A stretch of 64,000 nt of DNA from Nemertoderma westbladi (taxonomy: Eukaryota > Xenacoelomorpha > Nemertodermatida > Nemertodermatidae): the NCBI GenBank assembly GCA_032718475.1, contig JAUCBJ010000423.1, forward strand, positions 1 through 64,000, given 5' to 3'. A program made the position numbers and the translations under genes. Below the pieces are notes generated by a model. It worked only from the letters and a program-made list of their open reading frames with translations, did no database searches and was not told the origin of the DNA. Position 1 is the stretch's first letter; every line of letters starts with the position of its first letter. Below are positions 1 to 8,805 of the stretch, piece by piece.

Positions 1-7
1 CTCGGTT

Positions 8-3000
8 ATGGAGTCCCTGGAGCCTCTGGAGACCGTCACCGTCGGGTTCCAGGTGACGAAGAACCCGAACTTCGGAATCGCAGCGGCCCAGTTCCTCCCC
101 GACTCCGGAGCGAACATCACCGCGCTCCCGCTCCCCACCTTCCGCTCCTTCGGCGGGACGACGGAGAACCTCCGGACCACCCAACCGCCCCCCAAAGCGC
201 CGCGACTGGCCAACGGGTGCCGCTCCGGGTGGACAGTGATCGGGATCTTCACTGCAACCCTCCAATGCCCCGCCCTCCACACCGCCTGCACCACGGATGT
301 GTGGGTCATCGACGGGCTTCAGCAGCCGCTACTGTCGAGGAAGGCCTGTTTCCTGCTGGCCATCCTCCAGAGCCCGATCCTCCGTGGCGGCCGCTACTCC
401 GACGGCCCACCCCCGCCCCCCGGCCGCACCCCACGATCCTACCAGATGATCGCGCCCCCGCTATCGTCGCCCAGGGAGGAGGCAACCCCGCCACCCCCGG
501 AACCACCCACGCCGCCATCCACGGTGCCAACCAACACCAACACCGCGGCTTGGGCGGCCCTACAACAGCGTTTCCCCCGCCCCCTATCGGGGAAATGCCG
601 CGTAATGTCTGGGGGGGATATCACAATCAAACTCCACCCGGGCGCCCGGCCCACCAACTCCTACGCGAACCGCGCCGTCCCCATCAACCTCGAGGCCGCC
701 TTCAACCGCGAGCTGGACGAGCAGGTCGCCATGGGAATCCTCGAGCCCGCCGCGGACGAGCGGAACCCCGGCGAGTGGCTCAGCCCCATGGTGGTCACCA
801 AAAAGAAGGACGCCACCAAGGTGCGGATCACGGTAGACCTCCGGGAACTCAATAAGGCCACCGTACGTCCCACCTACTACTCCGCCGCTCCCTTCCAGGT
901 CGTCTCCCGGATCCCAACGTCCGCCCGCGTCTTCTCGGTGCTCGACGGCCTCAAGGGCTTCCACCAGGTCGGGTTGGACTCCTCCAGTCGCCGACTGACC
1001 ACCTTTGTGACGCCACGAGGCCGGTTCCGCTACCGCCGGATGCCGATGGGTTGGCATGGTAGCTCTGATGTCTTCAATGCCCGGATGGATAAAGCCCTCC
1101 GAGGAATCCCAAACATCGGGAGGATCGTTGAAGACATCATTATCTACACCGACACGGCGGAGGAGCACTCCGAGGCGGTGGCCCGCGTCCTGGCCGCCTG
1201 CGACGCCTCGTCGATCTCCATAAACACGGCGAAGGTCCAGTTCAAACAGGCCGAGGTCCGGTTCGGCGGCTACCTGGTCTCCCACGGCCGCTACCGGATC
1301 GACCCGGCCCTCTCCGACGACCTCCGCTACTTCCCGGTCCCGACGAACCGCCGTCAGCTCCGCTCGTTCCTCGGACTCGCCCAGCAGCTCGGGAACTCGA
1401 CGGCGGAGATAACCCGACTCGTCGACCCGCTCCGTTCGCTAAACTCGAACCTCAACTCCTGGGTCTGGCTCCCCCAACACCAGGCTGCGTTCGAGGCGAC
1501 CCGGTCAACCCTGTCGAGTCCGCACTACCTGTCGGGGTTCCACCCGGACCGCCGAACCGAGCTGCTGACGGACGCCTCCCGACTGAACGGCCTCGGGTTT
1601 CTCCTCCGCCAGTGGGACTCCGACGCCAACCGTTGGCGCACCGTCCAGTGCGGCTCGCGCACCCTGGCCACACACGAGGCCAACTGGTCGGGGATGGCGG
1701 AACTGGAGGCCCTCGGCGCTGCGTGGGCGGCCCACAAGTGCCGCTACTTCCTCGACGGGCTCCGCCACTTCGAGCTCGTCACTGATAGCAGCCCCCTGAT
1801 CCCCATCCTGAACGACCGCCGGTTGGACCAGGTCAGCAACGATCGGCTGCTGAAGTTAAAGACGTTGATGTCGCGCTTTAACTTCACCGCCCGCCACCAA
1901 CGCGGCAGTAAACACGTAATCGCCGACGCCTTCTCCCGCGCCCCCAGGAACTCCCCAACCTCCGACGACATCCTCCTCACCCCGGAAGACGACGCCGACC
2001 GGGAGTTTATCGTCTCCGCGGCCGTCGCCGCGTCCGCCGCCACCCCGTCGGTCGAATCTCGGGACGCGCGGCTCGACCAGATCCGGGAGGCCGGGCAGCG
2101 CGACCCCGTGTACCGCGCGCTCCTCGCCACCATCCGGGACGGCTGGCCGACGTCCAAACACAACGTCACCGACGACCAGCTGCGGCCCTACTTCCAGTTC
2201 CGCTCGGAGCTGATGGTGCACGATGGCGTCATTCTCCGCGGGCCCCAGCTCTATATCCCCGTCGAACTCCGTCCCGAGACGCTCCGGCTACTCCACGCCG
2301 CCCACCAGGGACTCACTAAAACTCGGGAGAGGGCGTGTCGCTCCGTCTGGTGGCCCTCCATACCCAACGACATCAAACAGACGGTCGAGCGCTGCCAACC
2401 CTGTCAGGCAGCCCTCCCATCGCACCCACCCGAGCCACTCCAACGGAACCCGGACGCCACCCGCCCGTTCCAAAGAGTACACACCGACATATTTGTCCTA
2501 GACGGCACCAACTACCTCGTTGTGACCGACGAATTCACCGGCTGGCCCACCCTTTACAAACTCGGCCAGAACTCAACCTCCCCAGTAATAATCGACTGCC
2601 TCCGCCGCCTCTTCTTGGCCACTGCGGTACCGACCGTTATCCGTCCAGACAACGGGCCCCAGCTGGTGTCCGACGCCGTCCGGTCATTCCTGTCCGACTG
2701 GGGTGTCCGACTGGAGCCCTCTACGCCCTACCTACCGCGCACCAACGGCCGCGCCGAAGCGGCCGTCAAAGCACTAAAGAAGTTGGTCCGCGGGGCGCGC
2801 CACAACTCCGACGAGATCGCGAAGGGCATCCTCGCCTTCCGCAACACCTCGCGTTACGGCGGCCGCTCCCCGGCGGAACTTTTATACGGCCGCAACGTCA
2901 GGGAGGCCCTACCCGTCCACTTCACCGCGTTTGATCCCAAGTGGCAAAAGACCTTCACAGAGCTCGACGCCACATCCGCGACCAATCAAAACCAGCTCGC

Positions 3001-3433
3001 GGCAAATTACGACCGCCACGCCCGCAGCCTTAAGGCTATGCCGGTTGGGACACCAGTCCTCATCCAGGACCCGACAACCAAACGTTGGACTGGCCAGGGA
3101 ACCATCGCTGAGGGCCTCCCCAACCACGACTACCTGGTCCGACAGACCAGTGGCCGCGTACTCCGCCGGAACCGCGTTCTACTCCGGCAGCGCCACTTCA
3201 CTACGGGGTGCGCCACCCCGACCCCACCACAGGGCGACCCCCCTCAACCAGAGACACCGAGGCAGCCAGTGGCACCTCCGACACCGGCCCTACCACAGCC
3301 AACGTGGGCTGAAATGGCCGCCAGGCCACAGCCAGCCCCACAACCGGTTACCCCTCCGATCCAGACTAGGTCGGGGAGAATAATAAAACCGCCCTTACGT
3401 TACTCGAACAGCGAGTATAACAAACTAGAGTAA
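8..3433 (+). CDS. pol: Ty3/gypsy Pol polyprotein (protease, RT, RNase H, integrase)
   Basis: This 1141-aa ORF encodes the enzymes that copy element RNA to DNA and integrate it. In order: retropepsin motif DSGA at residues 32-35; reverse transcriptase with the first catalytic Asp at 313 (VLDGLKGFHQ) and an IVED box at 373-376 where most gypsy elements have Y[VIL]DD; RNase H with D522, E565/567, D593 and D640; the integrase zinc finger H763, H766, C796, C799; the integrase core D827, D881, E917; and a Pro-rich C-terminus. It probably follows a gag upstream of the window and the annotated ATG may be internal to a longer gag-pol. The Asp-to-Glu change at the RT box is seen directly; whether it is a lineage trait or a defect is not known from this sequence. 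Confidence 0.93.
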   Translation: MESLEPLETVTVGFQVTKNPNFGIAAAQFLPDSGANITALPLPTFRSFGGTTENLRTTQPPPKAPRLANGCRSGWTVIGIFTATLQCPALHTACTTDVWVIDGLQQPLLSRKACFLLAILQSPILRGGRYSDGPPPPPGRTPRSYQMIAPPLSSPREEATPPPPEPPTPPSTVPTNTNTAAWAALQQRFPRPLSGKCRVMSGGDITIKLHPGARPTNSYANRAVPINLEAAFNRELDEQVAMGILEPAADERNPGEWLSPMVVTKKKDATKVRITVDLRELNKATVRPTYYSAAPFQVVSRIPTSARVFSVLDGLKGFHQVGLDSSSRRLTTFVTPRGRFRYRRMPMGWHGSSDVFNARMDKALRGIPNIGRIVEDIIIYTDTAEEHSEAVARVLAACDASSISINTAKVQFKQAEVRFGGYLVSHGRYRIDPALSDDLRYFPVPTNRRQLRSFLGLAQQLGNSTAEITRLVDPLRSLNSNLNSWVWLPQHQAAFEATRSTLSSPHYLSGFHPDRRTELLTDASRLNGLGFLLRQWDSDANRWRTVQCGSRTLATHEANWSGMAELEALGAAWAAHKCRYFLDGLRHFELVTDSSPLIPILNDRRLDQVSNDRLLKLKTLMSRFNFTARHQRGSKHVIADAFSRAPRNSPTSDDILLTPEDDADREFIVSAAVAASAATPSVESRDARLDQIREAGQRDPVYRALLATIRDGWPTSKHNVTDDQLRPYFQFRSELMVHDGVILRGPQLYIPVELRPETLRLLHAAHQGLTKTRERACRSVWWPSIPNDIKQTVERCQPCQAALPSHPPEPLQRNPDATRPFQRVHTDIFVLDGTNYLVVTDEFTGWPTLYKLGQNSTSPVIIDCLRRLFLATAVPTVIRPDNGPQLVSDAVRSFLSDWGVRLEPSTPYLPRTNGRAEAAVKALKKLVRGARHNSDEIAKGILAFRNTSRYGGRSPAELLYGRNVREALPVHFTAFDPKWQKTFTELDATSATNQNQLAANYDRHARSLKAMPVGTPVLIQDPTTKRWTGQGTIAEGLPNHDYLVRQTSGRVLRRNRVLLRQRHFTTGCATPTPPQGDPPQPETPRQPVAPPTPALPQPTWAEMAARPQPAPQPVTPPIQTRSGRIIKPPLRYSNSEYNKLE

Positions 3434-3507
3434 CCCGTAACTCCGCAATAAATTGTTTAGGCTATAAACTATTTGTTTTGAGGCGCTACGCCAACCCCAC
3501 CCCACCT

Positions 3508-3576
3508 AAAGAGGGGTATGTGTAGTATCACCATAAGCCCTACGCCTATGGCCCGCTAGATGGCGTAGCTTATCTT
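3508..3576 (+). repeat. gypsy polypurine tract and truncated 3' LTR
   Basis: A purine run (aaagagggg) is followed within two bases by TGTGTAGTATCACC, the likely LTR start near 3519-3521. The LTR is interrupted at about 3576 by the A/T-rich tail of the minus-strand LINE. The rest of the LTR is not recognisable beyond the LINE at 7282, so its distal part is lost or has diverged. Confidence 0.6.
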
Positions 3577-6500
3577 ATTATTATTATATTATGTTTTATG
3601 ATATCGGTACATCCTTCCTGATTATACAGCAGTACATACGTATTACTGTACTACGGCTGTCAGTGTCCTTTAAGATGCGTCTCAAGAAAGTCATGGGCTG
3701 TCCACCATGCTTATTCACTCCATGAGGTTGCCAAAGTACAAGATTATGCACTGGCTGGTCCTCACGGCGAAAGCAATGTCCTGCAAAGCGGAGGCGATTT
3801 TGTTCTAGTGTCAAGCTTGGGGGAACCAATGAGACACCTCCAATGTTATATAGTGTCTCGTTGGAGATGTGTGCATTGTACTTGACACAATGAACCCGGC
3901 TTACCATTCTTGTGAATGTGCCATCCAGAAATTTGGTGTCCTCAGCAGTTAGAGCCCAGCATGGACTCCCGTAGAGGAGTACTGGAACTACTGCTGCTCT
4001 AAATAATCGGACCTTAAGTTTCCGATTAATTCTCGGTGACTTCCAAATCCTGGAAAGCCTATTCAAGGCTGCCCATGCCTTTCCCTTACGTATTCGAAGG
4101 TACTCACCTGACTTCCGGATCCATGATCCCAGGTAACAGAAGTCGTCCACATGCTCAAGCATACCATCCTTTGAGCTTATGCTCATCCGATCAGAGACTT
4201 GCTGAGGACTTTCAAAGTTAACTGTCAGAATTTTGGTCTTTCTGGAGTTAATAAAAAGAACAACACTAGAAGCAGCATGTTCTAATGAGCTGAGGAGCCG
4301 TTGGGCTCCCTCTAATGATTCTGAGAGTACTCCTAAGTCATCAGCAAAGTCTAGATCAGTTAGGTACTTGGCTGGATTTCCTCGACTTCTGGAGCCAGTT
4401 GGTGGAGTTATCATCACCCCATCATCATTATAATGATCTAAGGACATGCGTAGAACATAGTCAACCACAATAATTAACAAGAATGGTGCAAGTGTGTCTC
4501 CTTGGAGGACGCCCCATAACACTTCAAATGGTTCTGTGTCACCGTCAACAGTAGACACAAATGTTGTCGAACCATCGTATACTGATCTGATTGCTGCAAT
4601 AATTTCATCAGGAATCCCATATAATGAAAGTATGCTGAACATACGTGAACGAGAGACTGAATCAAAGGCCTTGAAGAAGTCAACAAAGATAACAGCCAGA
4701 TGCCTGTCTTTCTTTTTTGATAACTCTTCAATTATCCTTCTAAGTGCCAAAATGGGCTCCATGGTCCCACGACCTTTACGGAACCCATTCTGATTTCCAC
4801 GGAGCAGTCTCTCAATGGGATCCCTGATGCGATTTAATAGAATCCTATTGTATAGCTTTGCAGCAATCGAGATCAATGAGATTCCCCGAAAAGAACCATA
4901 GAGTGTTAGGTTGCCCTTCTTGGGAACTGGCACCAATTTATTTGTTTTCATTTCTTGTGGGACTCTTGTTGTTCGGTACATGTCTACTATGATGGGATAG
5001 ATGAGCTTTAAACACTCAGGTATTTTAAAGACCTCAGGGGGAACACCATCTACTCCACTGGCACGATTGGTCTTAATGCTCTTTGCAGCAGCCTTCACTT
5101 CTGCAAAGGAGATATCGCCAATGGGAATATCTGGGAGTACAGACTCAGACACTTTTACTTCTATAAAGTTATCAGGCAATACCCTGTCATTATTGAAGAG
5201 CTTTTCAAAGTGGGCTTTCCAACCATTGAGGCGATCGGCTGGTGATTCAGCCTTAACATTGGTGGTTGGTTGGCTTTTCCGCCCAGTAAGCAGATTGATC
5301 GATTTCCATGCCTGGGATGATTGCCTGCTGTCGTCAGCATCATTGATGGCATCAACCTGTTTGTTTATTAGCTCCTGTAGATTAGCAGAGTACTGCCTGT
5401 TCAGGGACCTAGATGCAGCCTTAACTGCATTCTTGGCCGCTGTAGTCTGTTTGAGTCGGGACTCTTTCTGTGCCTTATGAAGGTCATTTCGGCACTTCTG
5501 AATTTTGTTGTCAGTCCAGGGGGCCCTTTTCCTGTTTCGAGGGTATACAGGAACTGTTTCTGCAGCTGCTAACTTAACTGCTTCTGTAAAGGCAGTATAG
5601 CCCTCACAGTGATCTGCCGCCTCAGAGGCAAGAGCCTCATACCTGTTGCTCAGCTGTAGTGTGAAGCTGGATCTCACACTTGGCTGTTGCAACAGAGAGG
5701 ACCAGTCATGCCGCGGCAAGGCAGATTTCGTTGTTCTGCTAGCACGCAGACTTAGTCTTACCTTGGCCACAATAATGCGGTGATCACTGGAGAAGGGTCG
5801 AAGTGTAAATGCATTACAGTCTTGTAAAGAGCTCCTGTATTTCCTACGAAACAGAATATGGTCTATCTGGGACTTGTGACCACTGGGTCCACTATGAGTC
5901 CATAGCTTTCCAGTTCGCTTCTTGAACTGGGTTCCAGCCGAAAACAATCCATTTCCAGAGATAAAATCCTGAAGATGGACAGAATTTCGGTTAACACTAT
6001 TGCTATAGACCCAGGGCGATGTAGGTGATTGATGCAGACTTGCATTAAAGTCTCCCAGGAATGTTAAGAATGCATGCTGATCCACTCCATCAGTAGCTGC
6101 TTGTAGATTGTGGTAGAAATTTTCCACCTCCTCTACAGGGGCAACACTAGTTGGAGAGTAGCACACAATCAGAACCACCTTAGGAAACTTCTTAGCCAGT
6201 CTTCCAGAACATGAGAAGTGGCAACGGATGATGCGGTTAGAGATTTGGTCTATTTTGTCCAATGCTGCTTGTGCAGTTGGATTCATCAATAGACCAATTC
6301 CACCATTGCCACTATCATCTGCTGACGCGAGGGTGAGTCGCCAACCGCCCCCCATGTCTTTAATCAGAACCTCATCAGTCTGTCCAGTCTGCATTCGGTG
6401 CTCTTGAACACCCACTGTGCTAAGAGAACGCTTATATGCCAAGGCAGTCAGCTCACCTTGTCGCATTGGGGACCCGAGTGTTAGGGTGTTTACTGAGGCT

Positions 6501-7281
6501 AGTCTTGTGACTTGCCTCAGATTCACCAATGGCTTTGTTGGTCGGGGTGGAACATGAGAGTAGCCTCCAACTCCAGAATCCCTCTCCCCATCACAATCTG
6601 GCCTTCCTGGTGACCCAGGGTTTGGGCCAGAAAGGTCATCAGGAAAGGGACTCAAAGAATTGTTGGCTGCTCTCTCTCCAGTAGGGGGTGAGACAGGCAG
6701 CCGGTCAGGAGTTAACTGACGCCTGTGAGGCCGATTGTGTCCGGTAATTCCACTGGCCTCTAGTGGCCGGACCTCCGCATTGCTAATGTAATCCATAGTG
6801 GGGGTTGGGGGGTGCTTTTTTGCCGAGTCAGCTCTCGGGGCAAATACCACACCCTGGTTTGCCATTCCACAGGGTGGGTGTCGCAATGGAGTCAGATATG
6901 AGGCCCATCACCCATATCTACTCTGGCGCACATGACCCACCATTGGCTGTTGCAGCTCATCTGCTGGGTCATGCCCTGTACCCTTGCTGCCAGGTGCAGG
7001 TCGCAGTGAAGTGCTCTCAGAGTGGACATGAGAACACTCTACTCCTGACCAGCCATTGGTAGATCACCATCTGCCTGGTCAGGCCATATACCCCTGCAGC
7101 CAAGTATATGGGTCCTTAATCCAGGACCAAGGGTGTCCTTATCCCAGAACGAAGGGGGTCCTAGTTACAGGACCAGATTTGCCCTAGTAAGAGGGTCTAT
7201 GCAGCTACAGGTGGCACCTCCTTTATGCTGCATGGAGGTGGCAAGTTTTCTTGATCAATGACCTAGAATACCTGACCTGAC
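3577..7281 (-). mobile_element. RTE-like non-LTR retrotransposon, copy 1
   Basis: A full-length LINE reading right to left. The 5' end lies near 7281 and ends in gacctgacct repeats, also present at the 5' end of the second copy near 61485-61494. About 395 bp of 5' UTR follow, then a single long ORF, then a short A/T-rich 3' tail of TAA-like units (3577-3597). It inserted in the gypsy LTR. No clean target duplication is visible; gctt...atctt on both sides is a weak candidate disturbed by a T run on the right. Confidence 0.82.
3596..6886 (-). CDS. LINE APE endonuclease-reverse transcriptase
   Basis: The single 1096-aa ORF has an N-terminal AP-like endonuclease and a central reverse transcriptase, the machinery for target-primed reverse transcription. 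Endonuclease residues: E162 in VQEHRMQ, D279 and N281 in LGDFNASL, and the SDHR motif with D368/H369. RT residues: D736 in VIFVDFFKAFD, the GVLQGDTLAP segment, and FADD at 847-850. The C-terminal region carries an RFAGHCFRR segment typical of RTE/BovB-like proteins. No gag-like ORF1 precedes it, as expected for this group. No stop or frameshift is seen, so it may be competent. The RTE-like clade assignment comes from overall layout and motifs, without a tree. Confidence 0.9.
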   Translation of the reverse strand: MRHPPCGMANQGVVFAPRADSAKKHPPTPTMDYISNAEVRPLEASGITGHNRPHRRQLTPDRLPVSPPTGERAANNSLSPFPDDLSGPNPGSPGRPDCDGERDSGVGGYSHVPPRPTKPLVNLRQVTRLASVNTLTLGSPMRQGELTALAYKRSLSTVGVQEHRMQTGQTDEVLIKDMGGGWRLTLASADDSGNGGIGLLMNPTAQAALDKIDQISNRIIRCHFSCSGRLAKKFPKVVLIVCYSPTSVAPVEEVENFYHNLQAATDGVDQHAFLTFLGDFNASLHQSPTSPWVYSNSVNRNSVHLQDFISGNGLFSAGTQFKKRTGKLWTHSGPSGHKSQIDHILFRRKYRSSLQDCNAFTLRPFSSDHRIIVAKVRLSLRASRTTKSALPRHDWSSLLQQPSVRSSFTLQLSNRYEALASEAADHCEGYTAFTEAVKLAAAETVPVYPRNRKRAPWTDNKIQKCRNDLHKAQKESRLKQTTAAKNAVKAASRSLNRQYSANLQELINKQVDAINDADDSRQSSQAWKSINLLTGRKSQPTTNVKAESPADRLNGWKAHFEKLFNNDRVLPDNFIEVKVSESVLPDIPIGDISFAEVKAAAKSIKTNRASGVDGVPPEVFKIPECLKLIYPIIVDMYRTTRVPQEMKTNKLVPVPKKGNLTLYGSFRGISLISIAAKLYNRILLNRIRDPIERLLRGNQNGFRKGRGTMEPILALRRIIEELSKKKDRHLAVIFVDFFKAFDSVSRSRMFSILSLYGIPDEIIAAIRSVYDGSTTFVSTVDGDTEPFEVLWGVLQGDTLAPFLLIIVVDYVLRMSLDHYNDDGVMITPPTGSRSRGNPAKYLTDLDFADDLGVLSESLEGAQRLLSSLEHAASSVVLFINSRKTKILTVNFESPQQVSDRMSISSKDGMLEHVDDFCYLGSWIRKSGEYLRIRKGKAWAALNRLSRIWKSPRINRKLKVRLFRAAVVPVLLYGSPCWALTAEDTKFLDGTFTRMVSRVHCVKYNAHISNETLYNIGGVSLVPPSLTLEQNRLRFAGHCFRREDQPVHNLVLWQPHGVNKHGGQPMTFLRRILKDTDSRSTVIRMYCCIIRKDVPIS

Positions 7282-7588
7282 CTATGCTTTTTTTTATCTT
7301 CAGTATGCAAGGGGTTAATATTAATAGTACCGTAGTAGATAACCCTAATACTAACGAAACTTTTCTTGCAGGAAATAATATTTTGGTTAATAATAATATT
7401 GATACTGGTACGGCAAGAAATTTAAATAATAATATAGTAAATAATAATGGTGAAGAAAATAATCTAAATAATAATCTAATTATTGTTGCACAAAATAACC
7501 AAAATAATTGAAATAATTAGCCGGGTACATTAAGTAATAATATTGCAAATAATCCCGGTGAAATTAATCAAAATAATTAATGACGAGT
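7282..7588. other. AT-rich, Asn-codon-rich low-complexity stretch
   Basis: This is dominated by AAT/ATA repeats. One short plus-strand ORF (7284-7511) is mostly Asn because of the AAT repeats and is unlikely to be a gene. It may be the decayed 5' end of the LTR element continuing to 15848, but no 5' LTR could be recognised here. Confidence 0.5.
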
Positions 7589-7710
7589 GGGGGGGGGGGG
7601 GGGGGGGGGGGGGGGCAGAAAACGTCCCACGAGCGTCGGCAGATAATGCACGCGGTGAGTTAAGTGAACCGTGGTACCCGACGACGGAGGAAAGGGGGGG
7701 GGGGGGGGGG
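7589..7710. repeat. two long G tracts in a diverged tandem repeat
   Basis: There is a run of 27 G (7589-7615) and a run of 17 G (7694-7710). Each is followed by related sequence (cag..., then cccacgagYgtcgg), so a unit of about 105 bp has been duplicated. Runs this long can form G-quadruplexes and often vary in length or suffer sequencing error. Confidence 0.8.
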
Positions 7711-8302
7711 CAACAGAAGCCCCACGAGTGTCGGACGTTGGTGCTGTAAGCGACCAAACGAGAAAACTTCGAGCCCACTCGGAAGATGGAAGAAGGACAG
7801 TAGAGTTCATCCGGGAGGTCGATACGAGATCTCATGAAGGAGGACATTATGCTGAAATCAGGGAGAGAGCCGGTGGGGTCGTACTCCGGGAGATTGCCGT
7901 AGCCCCGGAGAAACACAACCTCGCGAAATGTACCACACTCTGGGAGAGGGGTATAGAGTGTACCAATACGAGGAGGAAAACGGAGGAAGGGATCGGAGGG
8001 AAACTTGCTGTCAAAATGTAGCTGCCAATCGAGGATATGGTAGTCACGGGAAGGAGTACTCGGAATATTCGAGAAGATTAAACTTCGATCCGGAAGGACA
8101 CAGGCAGACTGCAGGACACACTGTAGGCCTTACTGCACATACTATAGACCATACAGGGAAAGATAGTGTAGGCGATAGGGTAGCGTGAATGCTGGGATTG
8201 GACCCGGAGGTCGCGGCATACATACCTGTTAGTAGTCAGGAACATGACAAGCCTATACCGGTACCTGCACACCAGTATGACTATAACATGCAGGGATACA
8301 AT
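7711..8302 (+). pseudogene. degenerate upstream gag region of an LTR element
   Basis: The GC content and codon-like texture differ from the AT-rich flanks. Two overlapping short ORFs are present (7671-8021 and 7928-8188), followed by an open stretch rich in Pro, Gln and Tyr that runs to the P-element junction. Reading across the P-element empty site (8309 to 12205), the same frame stays open for another ~40 codons, so the P element split one coding region. It has no recognisable domain and lies upstream of the gag ORF at 12425. It is probably the N-terminal part of that Gag, broken by frameshifts. Confidence 0.45.
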
Positions 8303-8309
8303 ACCCAGG
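8303..8309. repeat. target site duplication of the P element, left copy
   Basis: ACCCAGG directly abuts the left inverted repeat and recurs at 12198-12204. P elements normally make 8-bp duplications; here 7 bases match exactly. Confidence 0.75.
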
Positions 8310-8368
8310 CATGGCCTACTATACGGCCTAACAGGCCACCTTGAGAAGCCTTAAAATTTAAGGCCATT
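8310..8368 (+). repeat. P-element terminal inverted repeat, left
   Basis: It starts CATGGCCTACTATACGGCC and pairs with the reverse complement of 12135-12197. The two copies share CTAACAGGCCACCTT and AAATTTAAGGCCATT and differ by an ATAT indel and a few substitutions. Confidence 0.88.
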
Positions 8369-8805
8369 GTAATTTCTACATTCTACATGGATTATTGCAC
8401 GGAAAATCCTTTTTAACAACTGTTTTCGAACTTAAATTTTGTGACGAATCTAGAAGTGATACCTATTTCTAAAAAGATTGGATATTTTTCGAGCTACTGC
8501 ACTTCAAGATATTTTATTAAAGTTTTTGTAAAATATTTACCTATTTAACTAAATTTGTAATTATGAATATCTTTTGAATTTTACTATTTCTAAAACATTA
8601 AATTTACAGATACATCCCATTTATGTAAAAAATATCTATTAAAAAAACTAAAAACTCTGAAATAACTATTAAACTAACTAAATTGATGTACAGCACAAAA
8701 AATCAATTAAAATTAAATTGAGCACAATAAATCAGATTAAATAATTATCAATTAAAATTATATAAAAATCAATTAAAATTAATTACTTCGATTATTAGAT
8801 TAGTA
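8369..8805. other. P-element 3' non-coding region
   Basis: Very AT-rich sequence between the left repeat and the transposase stop codon. AATTAAAATTA-type motifs recur (8700-8790). Several AATAAA-like hexamers on the minus strand could serve as polyadenylation signals. Nothing else is recognised. Confidence 0.5.

Larger units (their letters stand above)
1..3576 (+). mobile_element. Ty3/gypsy LTR retrotransposon, 3' part
   Basis: The window opens inside this element, so its gag and 5' LTR lie outside. The visible part is a pol ORF, a short 3' untranslated stretch, a purine tract (aaagagggg, near 3508-3516) and the first ~58 bases of a 3' LTR beginning with TG. The LTR is then cut by the LINE on the minus strand. 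The body is strikingly GC-rich compared with the AT-rich remainder of the window, and its ORF has no stops, so it looks like a recent arrival. No second LTR is visible, so age cannot be judged. Confidence 0.85.

Noticed and set aside
217-1285. Overlapping ORFs on both strands of the gypsy pol
   Set aside because: GC-rich coding DNA has few stops in any frame. Only the long frame carries protease, RT, RNase H and integrase motifs.
7284-7511. Asn-rich ORF
   Set aside because: It is a product of AAT repeats with no domain and no conserved context.
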